Position numbers and translations under genes: made by a program. The notes beneath the pieces are model-generated. The model did not search any database and was not told where the DNA came from. It saw only the letters and a list, made by a program, of their open reading frames with translations. A stretch of 34,807 nucleotides of DNA from Terriglobia bacterium (lineage in GTDB: Bacteria > Acidobacteriota > Terriglobia > Acidiferrales > UBA7541), in NCBI GenBank assembly GCA_020072765.1, contig JAIQGD010000035.1:1-34807 (forward strand). Reading direction: 5' to 3'. Position 1 is the first letter of the stretch, and every line of letters starts with the position of its first letter. Of this stretch, positions 15,667 to 23,095 are shown in pieces.

Positions 15667-16347
15667 TCACCTCCCCGGAGATTTGTGTCCCAGAAAGATC
15701 GTGTGGCGGGGACCGCCCTTCTTCCGGCGGCCACGCACGCGCTCCACTCCGACGGTGAACCCGCCCTGGCGCAAGCGCTGCTCGAATTTCGGATCCTCTC
15801 GCGCCGACCAGACGGCCAGCACCCCGTCCTTCTTGAGAGCCGCGAAGGCGGCGGCGATTCCGCCGTGGTCATAGAGCCCGGCGTTGTGCGAGGCGGTAAA
15901 AGCGGCCGGGCCGTTGTCCACGTCGAGCAGCACGGCATCGAACTGGCCGCGGCCTGCACGGAGTATGACGGCGACGTCATCGATCTCGACCCGCACGCGC
16001 CTATCCTTCAGCGGCTCTCCGGCCAGTGGTCCGAGCGGACCACGATTCCACTCCACTACCGCGGGAACCAACTCGGCCACGACAACCCGCGCGTCCGGTG
16101 GGAGCAGATCGAGCGCCGCTCGTAGCGTGAAACCCATACCGAGGCCGCCAATCAGCACGCTGGGCCGCTCCAGCGTCCGCGCGCGTCGGCAGGCGAGCGT
16201 TGCCAGCGCCTCCTCCGAGCCGTGCATGCGGCTCGACATAAGGCTCTTCCCATTGGCCAGGATGATGTACTCGTCCCCGCGACGGGCCAGCTTCAGCTCC
16301 GTGCCGTCTGGAGAAACTGCCTGCCCGAGCAACTCCCAAGTCTTCAC
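15667..16347 (-). CDS. Spermidine-synthase-like (polyamine aminopropyltransferase fold) protein
   Basis: A 226-residue SAM-dependent-methyltransferase-fold protein of the spermine/spermidine synthase superfamily. Visible motifs are SVLIGGLGMGFTLRAALD (nucleotide-binding glycine loop), VVVAELVPAVVEWNRG (acidic end of strand 2) and FDAVLLDVDNGPAAF (strand 4 aspartates). The N-terminal strand region (LKLARRGDEYIILANGKSLMSS) is the short beta-domain seen in spermidine-synthase-like proteins of unknown substrate. It is shorter than true SpeE (~280). The start is taken as the GTG at 16347 (VKTWELLGQAVSPDG) because the open frame upstream has no conserved pattern. Substrate not assigned. Confidence 0.8.
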   Translation of the reverse strand: MKTWELLGQAVSPDGTELKLARRGDEYIILANGKSLMSSRMHGSEEALATLACRRARTLERPSVLIGGLGMGFTLRAALDLLPPDARVVVAELVPAVVEWNRGPLGPLAGEPLKDRRVRVEIDDVAVILRAGRGQFDAVLLDVDNGPAAFTASHNAGLYDHGGIAAAFAALKKDGVLAVWSAREDPKFEQRLRQGGFTVGVERVRGRRKKGGPRHTIFLGHKSPGR

Positions 16348-16471
16348 GCGTGCGATGTTACAGCAGAGGAGAACCCAAGTAAAAATGGACCGATTGTCCC
16401 TAGGTTCGACAAAATAGCCAGTAGCAAGGTGGCGGTGACCGTAGCTTCTAAATTCACACCCGTCTTGCGCC

Positions 16472-16515
16472 GTCATTCTGAGCCCATCCGGTCAGGATGG
16501 GCGAAGAATCTCAGC
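16472..16515. repeat. Intergenic repeat of the 'gtcattctgagc...gcgaagaatctc' type
   Basis: The ends cattctgag and gcgaagaatctcag frame an imperfect inverted core (cccatccggtcaggatggg). Similar short elements are scattered widely in bacterial genomes. It lies in the 290-base gap between the spermidine-synthase-like and the saccharopine-dehydrogenase-like genes, where no gene is seen. Confidence 0.55.
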
Positions 16516-16637
16516 GTCGTTCTCAAGCACAACGTGTATTCCTTGTTGCGTCGCGCGGCGAGCCACGCTTACTGCTGTTCTGCCGCCGGGTTCTTCGCTC
16601 TTGCGCATCCCCACTGTTACTCGTGAGAAATGCGGCG

Positions 16638-17807
16638 CTAAAGCTCCTCTTCTTCCTCCTCGTTCTTCTTGAGCCGGGTGATTTTCAGCGCGATGCGGAA
16701 ATCCCGCGCGCGCGCGTCGGCCAGGATGGCGCGGCGCGTGGCCGGCGGCAGCGCGGCCGGGCCCATGACACCCGCCAGCGCGCGCGGAAAGTGCCGCACG
16801 AAAATCGCGGCCATGTGCGCGGTGGCATAAGAAATGGGCGTGGCGACCAGGCCGCGCTGGCGAAGTTGGTACAGCGTGGGAAAGCCCGCGTCCCATCGCA
16901 CCAGCAGCGGCTGATCGCCCTTGGTCCCGCGCACCAGCACCGCGGCGGCAAACCGCGCATTTTCGAGGATGCCCCGGCGGATCAGCGCGGCCACCTGCCG
17001 CGGCGTCGGCGTCTTCGGAAACCTCTTGCGCGCCATCCCCTGCGACCTCCGCAAGCGTCCTTGCCGGTACCACCGCCGCAGCCGCTCGAAATCGTTCCCG
17101 CCGATCTTGGCGTCCACGTCCCGCACCGGAATCAGGTACGGCAGCATGCAGACTTCGTCCTGCGCCGCCAGGTACACCGGCGTCGTGCCGATGGGTGGAG
17201 GAAACCGGAACGCCTCGCGCTCGTCAAACCGCCGCCCCAAAAGAAATTTCCCGTGGCGATAAACGCGCGGGCGCGAAATCGCCTCGTCGTAGGCCGCCTC
17301 GGCCGACCACGTCGAAACCGGGTCCTTGCTCTCCGTGCTTTCGTACAGCCGGATGTGCACCGACTCGACCGAATCCAGCAGCTCCGCGCCCCGCATCGCC
17401 AAAAGGTTCGTCAGGCCGGGCGCGGCCCCCGCGCAGATCAGCGCCACGCGGTTTTTCGCCAGAAAGCGCTTGTGGAACCGGAACTGCTCGGGCCGGAACG
17501 GATGATGCACCAGGTGGGAATTCAGATCGAGGTAATGGGCGCGCAGCCGCAGCGCCGCGCGCAAAATAATCTTGTTGTACACCGCGGGCAAGGCGTTGAG
17601 CACCAGGTTCGCCCCGCGTCCGGCGCGCACGATCGACCACACGTTCCGCGCGTTCACCTCGCGCACTTCGATCCGGCTCTTCTTGCCCAAAAACCGCCGC
17701 GCGCGCTCGACATCGCGGTCCCCGCACCACACCGTGTGTCCCTGGCGCTCCAGCAGATGGGCCGCCAGCGAGCCGGTGCCGCCGACTCCGAGAACAAAGA
17801 TGCGCAT
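16638..17807 (-). CDS. Saccharopine-dehydrogenase-like NAD(P)-binding oxidoreductase
   Basis: A 389-residue protein beginning with a Rossmann motif, MRIFVLGVGGTGSLAAHLL, followed by ADP-binding WCGDRDVERARRF. The middle (LVLNALPAVYNKIILRAAL, HYLDLNSH, GAAPGLTNLLAMRGAELLD) is the saccharopine dehydrogenase/homospermidine-synthase-like fold. The C-terminal ~100 residues are more variable and end in a run of glutamates (KKNEEEEEEL). Family members reduce or oxidise amino-acid conjugates such as saccharopine or carboxyspermidine. The neighbouring spermidine-synthase-like gene on the same strand makes a polyamine link conceivable, but no such pathway is demonstrated. Confidence 0.8.
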   Translation of the reverse strand: MRIFVLGVGGTGSLAAHLLERQGHTVWCGDRDVERARRFLGKKSRIEVREVNARNVWSIVRAGRGANLVLNALPAVYNKIILRAALRLRAHYLDLNSHLVHHPFRPEQFRFHKRFLAKNRVALICAGAAPGLTNLLAMRGAELLDSVESVHIRLYESTESKDPVSTWSAEAAYDEAISRPRVYRHGKFLLGRRFDEREAFRFPPPIGTTPVYLAAQDEVCMLPYLIPVRDVDAKIGGNDFERLRRWYRQGRLRRSQGMARKRFPKTPTPRQVAALIRRGILENARFAAAVLVRGTKGDQPLLVRWDAGFPTLYQLRQRGLVATPISYATAHMAAIFVRHFPRALAGVMGPAALPPATRRAILADARARDFRIALKITRLKKNEEEEEEL

Positions 17808-17844
17808 CGGAGCGCCACTCTACCACATCCTCCGCGGCGCGTGG

Positions 17845-17864
17845 CACAGCCACTCCTGGCTGTG
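17845..17864. repeat. Hairpin repeat of the 'cacagccactcc' family
   Basis: Perfect arms cacagcca/tggctgtg around ctcc, preceded by gtgg. It shares the design with 12046-12065 and 3790-3811. Confidence 0.65.
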
Positions 17865-17925
17865 CTCTGCCCTGGCGGCCGCTCCTCCGCCGCAACTTCG
17901 GATTCCCTCGCCGCACTCCCGCCTT

Positions 17926-17954
17926 TGTAGCGGCCGCCCGGTTTCCGGGCGGGC
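17926..17954 (+). repeat. REP-like GTAG element with longer stem
   Basis: TGTAGCGGCC then gcccgg-ttt-ccgggc. The head matches the other GTAG units, but the TTCA loop is replaced, so it is a diverged member. Confidence 0.55.
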
Positions 17955-18203
17955 ATCTTGCTGTTTCTTTGTGGGCCACGGCATCAGCCATTCCCGCCTG
18001 GTCTTCGCCCACAACCCGCCGCAAGCACCGCCCCTTTGGAGTGCGGCGGCTTGCCGCCGCTTTGCCACACACTCGCACCCACCGTGGCTGATCCACCCGC
18101 GAAGCTTGCTTCGCCGGGCCAAAGCCAAGCAAGCTCCCGCACGCCCAACACCGCCGCCGCGTCAGCCCCCGCCCGCCGCGCTACCCCGCCCAGCCCCCCT
18201 CGG

Positions 18204-18233
18204 TTGACAACGCGCGAAGCGGACGCGTATCAT
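18204..18233 (+). promoter_or_regulatory. Strong sigma-70-type promoter of rpsA
   Basis: Consensus TTGACA at 18204-18209, an 18-base spacer and TATCAT at 18228-18233. Transcription would begin near 18240, leaving a leader of about 120 bases. A strong promoter fits a ribosomal protein gene. Confidence 0.75.
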
Positions 18234-18306
18234 TTCTTGCGATGGGGCGCCGAGCGCGGGCGCTTCGTCTCCCTTCATTGCTCTATCCCCCAGCAGGGTG
18301 GAGTGA

Positions 18307-18324
18307 CCGAGGCCGGAGCCTCGG
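18307..18324 (+). promoter_or_regulatory. Hairpin in the rpsA leader
   Basis: ccgaggc-cgga-gcctcgg forms a 7-bp stem with a tetraloop, 20 bases upstream of the GGAGG ribosome site. It lacks a T-run, so it is not a terminator. S1 represses its own translation in E. coli through leader structure; a similar role here is inference. Confidence 0.45.
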
Positions 18325-18360
18325 CAAATAGGGCTCGATTCCGTACGGAGGCCGCACCCA

Positions 18361-20343
18361 ATGTCACCCGAATACGACCAGAACCTACAACTTTCTTCGT
18401 CCGCGGAAACTGCCGCGGATGGCTCCGCCGTGCCGAGCCCGGCGGGCTCGCCCGTCGGCATAGCCGTACAGCCGCAGGATGCCACCGGAACCGCCACCGC
18501 CGTGGCGCCCGCGCTGGAATCCCTGCCCGCCGCCGACGACTCCCCCAATTCCAGCTCCGATAGCGCCGCCGTGACGCAGCCCGCCACCGCCGCCGTCGCC
18601 GAGCCGGCTCCCGGCGAGCAATCCGCGGATGCCGAATCCACCGAGACCATGGACCAGCTCCTCGACCAGTTCTCCTCCCCCGAGGCCCTGCCGGCCGAGG
18701 GAGAGATCTTCGACGGCCACGTCCTGGCGGTGACCGACGCCGGCGTCGTCGTCGACGTCGGAGGAAAATTCGAGGGCCTGGTGCCGGCGCAGGAATTCGC
18801 CGATTCCGGCAGCCCCATTGAATTTGGCAAGGGGCAAACCATCGAGGTCGAGCGCCTGCACGAGCAGAAGGATGGCTACGTCGTGCTGTCCCACGTCCGC
18901 GCGCGGCGCCGCCGCGTCTGGGAGCGCATCGAAAAAGCCCACCGCGAGCACACTACCCTCACCGGCAAAATCCTCGAACGCATCAAGGGCGGCCTCGTCG
19001 TGGACCTCGGCGTGCGCGCCTTTTTGCCCGCCTCGCAGATCGAACTCCGCCCCGTGCACGATCTGGAGGCCTGGAAAGACCGCGAGATTGAAGTCCGCGT
19101 CCTCAAGCTGAATCGCAAGCGCGGCAATATCGTCGTCAGCCGCCGCGCCATTCTCGAGGAAGAGCAAAAGGTCCAGCGCGAGGCGCTCGCCTCCACGCTT
19201 TCCGAAGGCGCCATCGTGACCGGCAAAGTGAAAAACGTCACCGATTACGGCGTCTTCGTCGATCTCGGCGGCATGGACGGTCTTCTGCACGTCAGCGACC
19301 TGGTCTGGGGCCGCGTGCCCCACCCCTCCACCGTCGTGAAGCCCGGCGACGAAATTCAGGTGCAGATCCTCAAGTTCGACAAGGACAAGCAGCGCATCTC
19401 CCTCGGCCGCAAACAACTGCTCGCCGATCCCTGGGCCACCGTCCCCGAGCGCTTCCCCGCGGGAGCCCGCATCACTGGAAAAGTCGTCGGCGTCACCGAC
19501 TACGGCGCCTTCATTCAGATCGAGCCGGGCGTCGAGGGCCTGGTGCACGTCAGCGAGATGAGCTGGTCCAAGCACGTCAAGCACCCCTCGAAAATCGTCA
19601 AGGTCGGCGTCGAACTCGAAGTCGTGGTCCTGGAAGTGAAGACGGACCAGCGTCGCATTTCCCTCGGCCTCAAGCAGACCCTCCCCGATCCCTGGCACGC
19701 CGCTGCGGAAAAATATCCCGTGGGCGCGCTGGTCACCGGACGCATCCGCAACCTCGCGGAATTCGGCGCCTTCGTCGAAATCGAAGAGGGCATGGAAGGC
19801 CTGATCCACATCAGCGACATCAGCTGGACCGAGCGCGTCAAGCATCCCAGCGAAAAATTCAAGAAGGGCGAGACGGTCGAAGCCCGCGTCCTCAAAGTGG
19901 ACTCGCAGAATCGCCGCCTCTCGCTCGGCATCAAGCAGGTGAACGACATCTGGACCAATTGGTTCGCCCAGCACAAAGTAGGCGACGTCATCCGCGCCAA
20001 GGTCGCGCGCACCGCCGATTTCGGCGCCTTCGTCGAGCTGGCCGAAGGCATCGAAGGCCTTTGCCACATCTCCGAAGTCGAGGAGCGCCGGCCCAAGGGC
20101 GAGCAGGACAAGGACAAGGCCAAGGGCTCGCGCGGCGAACGCGTCGCCTCCGTCCTCTCCCCGGGCAAGGAATACGATTTCAAAATCCTGCGCCTTGAAC
20201 CCGAACAGCACAAAATCAGCCTGAGCTACCGCGCCGCGCAAAAACAGGCCGAGCGCCAGGATATGGATTCGTTCCGGTCGTCGAAATCGTCGCCCACCGC
20301 CACCATTGGCGACGCCCTGATGGCCAAACGCCAAATGCTCTAG
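18361..20343 (+). CDS. rpsA: 30S ribosomal protein S1
   Basis: This is a 660-residue protein with six S1 (OB-fold) domains at about residues 114-179, 197-262, 282-351, 367-438, 454-525 and 540-625. Domains 3-5 are the best conserved (DYGVFVDLGG.DGLLHVSD; DYGAFIQIEPGVEGLVHVSE; EFGAFVEIEEGMEGLIHISD). S1 binds mRNA on the 30S subunit and helps initiation on structured or weak-SD transcripts, in line with several TTG/GTG starts and weak ribosome sites in this window. The odd feature is an N-terminal ~110-residue Ala/Ser/Pro/Glu-rich extension that looks disordered. The ATG at 18361 has GGAGG 12 bases upstream, so the extension is likely translated. Domain 6 has a charged insert (KGEQDKDKAKGSRGER). 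Confidence 0.93.
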   Translation: MSPEYDQNLQLSSSAETAADGSAVPSPAGSPVGIAVQPQDATGTATAVAPALESLPAADDSPNSSSDSAAVTQPATAAVAEPAPGEQSADAESTETMDQLLDQFSSPEALPAEGEIFDGHVLAVTDAGVVVDVGGKFEGLVPAQEFADSGSPIEFGKGQTIEVERLHEQKDGYVVLSHVRARRRRVWERIEKAHREHTTLTGKILERIKGGLVVDLGVRAFLPASQIELRPVHDLEAWKDREIEVRVLKLNRKRGNIVVSRRAILEEEQKVQREALASTLSEGAIVTGKVKNVTDYGVFVDLGGMDGLLHVSDLVWGRVPHPSTVVKPGDEIQVQILKFDKDKQRISLGRKQLLADPWATVPERFPAGARITGKVVGVTDYGAFIQIEPGVEGLVHVSEMSWSKHVKHPSKIVKVGVELEVVVLEVKTDQRRISLGLKQTLPDPWHAAAEKYPVGALVTGRIRNLAEFGAFVEIEEGMEGLIHISDISWTERVKHPSEKFKKGETVEARVLKVDSQNRRLSLGIKQVNDIWTNWFAQHKVGDVIRAKVARTADFGAFVELAEGIEGLCHISEVEERRPKGEQDKDKAKGSRGERVASVLSPGKEYDFKILRLEPEQHKISLSYRAAQKQAERQDMDSFRSSKSSPTATIGDALMAKRQML

Positions 20344-20355
20344 TGTCCTGAGCCC

Positions 20356-20395
20356 TAAGTTCGTTGCAGGGTTCTTAAGTTCGTTGCAGGGTTTT
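20356..20395. repeat. Two tandem 20-bp repeats after rpsA
   Basis: Units 20356-20375 and 20376-20395 are identical at 19 of 20 positions (taagttcgttgcagggtt + ct or tt). They start 12 bases beyond the rpsA stop. The 318-base gap to the HU gene holds no gene. Confidence 0.8.
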
Positions 20396-20401
20396 TAGGA
20401 G

Positions 20402-20421
20402 GCCGGGGCTTCAGCCCCGGC
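20402..20421. terminator. Hairpin after rpsA, weak terminator candidate
   Basis: gccggggc-ttca-gccccggc-type stem, then gttcaggcttcttttt: the T-run starts 8 bases after the stem, later than in a classical terminator. A related hairpin plus cttcttttt occurs after mtaB (2091-2124), so it may be a repeat family that also ends transcripts. Confidence 0.4.
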
Positions 20422-20661
20422 GTTCAGGCTTCTTTTTCAAGGGGCTTTCGCGCCTTTTGCGTCCCGACGGTTTGAGTCGGGAAGCCCCTGAAGTCCGGTG
20501 TCGGCTTCTTCAGTACCCGGCGAGGCCGGACCCAGCTGCCTCCGGCGAGAAAAAGCTTTTACCCAGCAGCCAATTAGTGATATGCAAAGGTCCTGCGGCC
20601 GCCGGCCCCGGCCCGCAGGCGGCCCGTAAACACGACAATCGCGAGAGGAGGCTCTCAACCC

Positions 20662-21018
20662 ATGGCGGAAGTTGCCGGAGAGCACGAAACCAGCCACACC
20701 GTGACCAAGGCGGATCTGATCGAGGAAGTCACGCGCGTGACCGAATTGCCGCGCAAGGAATCCGAGGCCGTCGTCGAAACCATTTTCGACAGCATCATTG
20801 CCGCCCTCCAGGGTGACGACAAGATTGAAATCCGCGGCTTCGGCAGTTTCCGCACCCGCCAGCGCCGCGGACGCACCGGCCGCAATCCCAAGACCGGCGC
20901 CAAGGTGGAAGTCCCGCCGAAGAAGATTCCCTTTTTCAAGCCCAGCAAAGAGCTGAAGGACTTCGTCAACAGCTCGCCGGCCGCCGCGGCGGGCTCCTCC
21001 TCCGGCGCGCGAGACTAA
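20662..21018 (+). CDS. HU/IHF family DNA-binding protein
   Basis: A 118-residue nucleoid protein. The helical dimer part (TKADLIEEVTRVTELPRKESEAVVETIFDSI) and the beta-arm region (IRGFGSFRTRQRRGRTGRNPKTG) with the proline-bearing arm are clear, followed by VPPKKIPFFKPSKELKDFVN. HU/IHF proteins bend DNA and shape the nucleoid. The RNPKTG arm and short acidic N-terminal extension (MAEVAGEHETSHT) are closer to the IHF-like type, but the family cannot be separated safely here. The C-terminus has an Ala/Ser/Gly-rich tail. AGAGGAGG lies 9 bases upstream of the ATG. The HIT gene follows after 5 bases, so the two are probably co-transcribed. Confidence 0.93.
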   Translation: MAEVAGEHETSHTVTKADLIEEVTRVTELPRKESEAVVETIFDSIIAALQGDDKIEIRGFGSFRTRQRRGRTGRNPKTGAKVEVPPKKIPFFKPSKELKDFVNSSPAAAAGSSSGARD

Positions 21019-21023
21019 GCGGG

Positions 21024-21518
21024 ATGGATTACCTGTGGACGCCGTGGCGCTATCGCTACGTCGCCAGCGCTTCGGCCAACGCCCCCCACGACGACCGCTG
21101 CATTTTCTGCGACGCCCTGGCCGCCGGTGACGACGCCTCCTCCCTCATCGTCCTCCGCGCCTCCAAAAATTTCATCATCCTCAACCGCTACCCGTACACC
21201 AGTGGCCACGTCATGGTCGTGCCCTATGCCCACGTCGCCGATCTGGCCGCCGCGGACCCCGAGACCCTGGCCGAAATGATGCAGCTCGCCCAGCGCGTCC
21301 AAAAGGCGCTCGGCGAAACCTACCGCCCCGAAGGTTACAATCTGGGCATGAACCTGGGCCGGGCCGCGGGTGCCGGCGTCACCGGTCATCTCCACCTGCA
21401 CGTCCTGCCGCGCTGGGCCGGCGATGCCAACTTCATGACCGTGGTGGGCGAAACGCGCGTCGCGCCTGAAGAGCTTTCGACCACCTTTGAGAGGCTGAGC
21501 AAGGCGCTCGCCACCTGA
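21024..21518 (+). CDS. HIT family nucleotide hydrolase/phosphorylase
   Basis: A 164-residue histidine-triad protein. The triad motif HLHLHVLPRW (about residues 122-131) carries the catalytic nucleophile histidine. The N-terminal WTPWRYRYV and the CIFCDALAAGDD zinc-type pair are typical of the Ap4A phosphorylase/hydrolase-like HIT branch, with FIILNRYPYTSGHVMVVPY following. Members split nucleoside phosphoramidates or dinucleoside polyphosphates in the cytoplasm. The start ATG is 5 bases after the HU stop, and pcaH starts 25 bases after its own stop, so HU, HIT and pca genes may share a transcript. Confidence 0.92.
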   Translation: MDYLWTPWRYRYVASASANAPHDDRCIFCDALAAGDDASSLIVLRASKNFIILNRYPYTSGHVMVVPYAHVADLAAADPETLAEMMQLAQRVQKALGETYRPEGYNLGMNLGRAAGAGVTGHLHLHVLPRWAGDANFMTVVGETRVAPEELSTTFERLSKALAT

Positions 21519-21543
21519 TGCCCGCACGGCCCAAGGAGTCTGT

Positions 21544-22269
21544 GTGACATCGCCAGCGAAACCTCCCGTGATTACGCCCTACCGCCGGCTCGACCCGAAG
21601 ACCCAGCCGCCGTTGCTCTACGAACCCTACCGCGCCTCGGTCGAACGCGCCCCGCGCAAGCCGCTCATCCTGCTCCCCCAGACCCTTTCCGAAATCACCG
21701 GGCCGGTCTACGGCCACGGCGACATCCAGGCAACCGACAACGATCTCACGCGCCAGCACGCCGGCGAACCCCAGGGTCAACGCATCCTCGTGACCGGGCG
21801 CGTCCTGGACGACGCCGGACGCCCCGTGCCCCATACCCTGATCGAAATCTGGCAGGCCAACGCCGCCGGACGTTACATCCACAAGGCCGATCGCAACGCC
21901 GCGCCTCTGGATCCCAATTTCTCCGGCACGGGCCGCACTTTGACCGATGCTCAGGGCCACTACCGCTTCGTCACCATCCAGCCCGGCGCCTATCCCTGGG
22001 GCAACCATCCCAACGCCTGGCGGCCCCGCCACATTCATTTTTCTCTGTTCGGCACCGCCTTCGCCACGCGCCTGGTCACGCAGATGTATTTTCAGGGCGA
22101 TCCCCTGATTCCTTTCGATCCCCTCCTCAACGCCATCCCCGAGGAGAAAGCGCGCGAGCGCCTGATTTGCAAATTCGATCCGAACCTCACCGAACCCGAC
22201 TGGGCCTTGGCCTACCGCTTCGACGTCATCCTGCGCGGGCGCGAAGCCACTCCCTTCGAGGGGCAATGA
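21544..22269 (+). CDS. pcaH: Protocatechuate 3,4-dioxygenase, beta subunit
   Basis: This 241-residue intradiol ring-cleavage dioxygenase subunit opens protocatechuate to 3-carboxy-cis,cis-muconate, using non-haem Fe(III). All four iron ligands are seen: Y111 (GRYIHKAD), Y150 (GAYPWGNHP), H163 and H165 (RPRHIHFS). Their spacings (39, 13, 2) equal those of Y408, Y447, H460 and H462 of the Pseudomonas enzyme. LIEIWQANAAGRY and DPNFSGTGRTLTD are family signatures. It starts at GTG with AAGGAG 5 bases upstream. pcaG follows at once, giving the alpha/beta heterodimer. Confidence 0.95.
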   Translation: MTSPAKPPVITPYRRLDPKTQPPLLYEPYRASVERAPRKPLILLPQTLSEITGPVYGHGDIQATDNDLTRQHAGEPQGQRILVTGRVLDDAGRPVPHTLIEIWQANAAGRYIHKADRNAAPLDPNFSGTGRTLTDAQGHYRFVTIQPGAYPWGNHPNAWRPRHIHFSLFGTAFATRLVTQMYFQGDPLIPFDPLLNAIPEEKARERLICKFDPNLTEPDWALAYRFDVILRGREATPFEGQ

Positions 22270-22271
22270 CC

Positions 22272-22844
22272 ATGGACTACACACCCACTCCGTCGCAGAC
22301 CGTCGGACCCTTTTTCATGATCGGCTTCGCCGGGCCGCTTCTGATTTCGCACATCGCCGCTCCCGGCGTCCCCGGCGAGCGCGTGAAACTCGTCTGCACC
22401 GTGTTCGCCGGAGAAAACCAGCCGGTCAACGACGCGCTGATCGAAATCTGGCAGGCCAACGCCGAAGGCAAGTACAACCATTCCGGCGACCCGCAGGAGA
22501 AGCCGGTCGATCCGTCCTTTCTCGGTTTCGGCCGCCAGGGCACCGATGACCTCGGCGTTTGCGTGTTTCACACCATCAAGCCCGGCCGCGTGCCCGCCAA
22601 TGACGGCAGCCTCCAGGCCCCGCATCTGGTCGTGGGGGTCTTCACGCGCGGCGTGCTCCAGCGTCTCCCCACGCGCATCTACTTCGCCGGCGATCCGGCC
22701 AACGATTCCGATCCCGTCCTGGCGCTGGTTCCCGCGGCGCGCCGCGTCACCCTGCTCGCCCAGCCCGTCCCCGGCGAACCCGAAACGTGGCGCTTCGACG
22801 TGCACCTGACCGGCGCCCGCGAAACCGTCTTCTTCGATATCTAA
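22272..22844 (+). CDS. pcaG: Protocatechuate 3,4-dioxygenase, alpha subunit
   Basis: This 190-residue partner of PcaH shares the intradiol-dioxygenase fold (TPSQTVGPFF, LIEIWQANAEGKYNH, DPSFLGFGRQGTDD) but lacks the histidine pair that binds iron, having APHLVVGVF at that place, as expected for the alpha subunit. The start is put at the ATG of MDYTPTPSQ, 8 bases after GAGGGG. Another ATG 6 bases earlier overlaps the pcaH stop (ATGA) and would also couple translation, but its ribosome-site spacing is too short. Together with pcaH it forms the ring-cleaving oligomer. Confidence 0.93.
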   Translation: MDYTPTPSQTVGPFFMIGFAGPLLISHIAAPGVPGERVKLVCTVFAGENQPVNDALIEIWQANAEGKYNHSGDPQEKPVDPSFLGFGRQGTDDLGVCVFHTIKPGRVPANDGSLQAPHLVVGVFTRGVLQRLPTRIYFAGDPANDSDPVLALVPAARRVTLLAQPVPGEPETWRFDVHLTGARETVFFDI

Positions 22845-22875
22845 CCGGATGCTGAAAAGTGTTGCCGGACGGCCG

Positions 22876-23026
22876 GAGAGCTTTGTGGGTCGCGGCTTTA
22901 CAGCTCACGAAAAAAAAGGCGCATCTTAGGGGGTCGGAGTTCCGCAGTCCCAGAATCCCGGAAGGAGTTGCGGGACTTCAGCTCCGACATACAGCACGGC
23001 TTCTCATCAGGGGTTTTAACCCCTGA
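22876..23026. repeat. Dispersed palindromic repeat between pcaG and pcaD
   Basis: Bases 22876-22898 match 2007-2029 with one difference. A perfect 9-bp inverted repeat (tcaggggtt/aacccctga) lies at 23007-23026. The 251-base gap has no gene and separates pcaHG from pcaD. Confidence 0.6.
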
Positions 23027-23095
23027 GGCGCCGCTTTTGATTTCTTCTCCGGCGGTTGCTCTCACCGCCGGACAAAACAGAAAGGATTCACAACG

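Larger units (their letters stand above)
17808..18203. other. Gene-free stretch rich in palindromes upstream of rpsA
   Basis: No gene is seen in this 396-base stretch. It holds the hairpin 17845-17864, the REP-like unit 17926-17954 and proline-rich-looking low-complexity DNA (gccgcc runs) without coding pattern up to the rpsA promoter. Confidence 0.6.

Noticed and set aside
16497-17930. A 477-codon plus-strand open frame opposite the saccharopine-dehydrogenase-like gene
   Set aside because: Arg/Pro-rich composition without motifs; the minus-strand gene has a clear Rossmann fold.
18385-20334. A 649-codon minus-strand open frame opposite rpsA
   Set aside because: It is a mirror of the S1 coding sequence with no independent motif or ribosome site.
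20402-20436. Firm rho-independent terminator after rpsA
   Set aside because: The T-run is separated from the hairpin by 8 bases, and similar hairpins recur as repeats, so it is kept only as a weak candidate.
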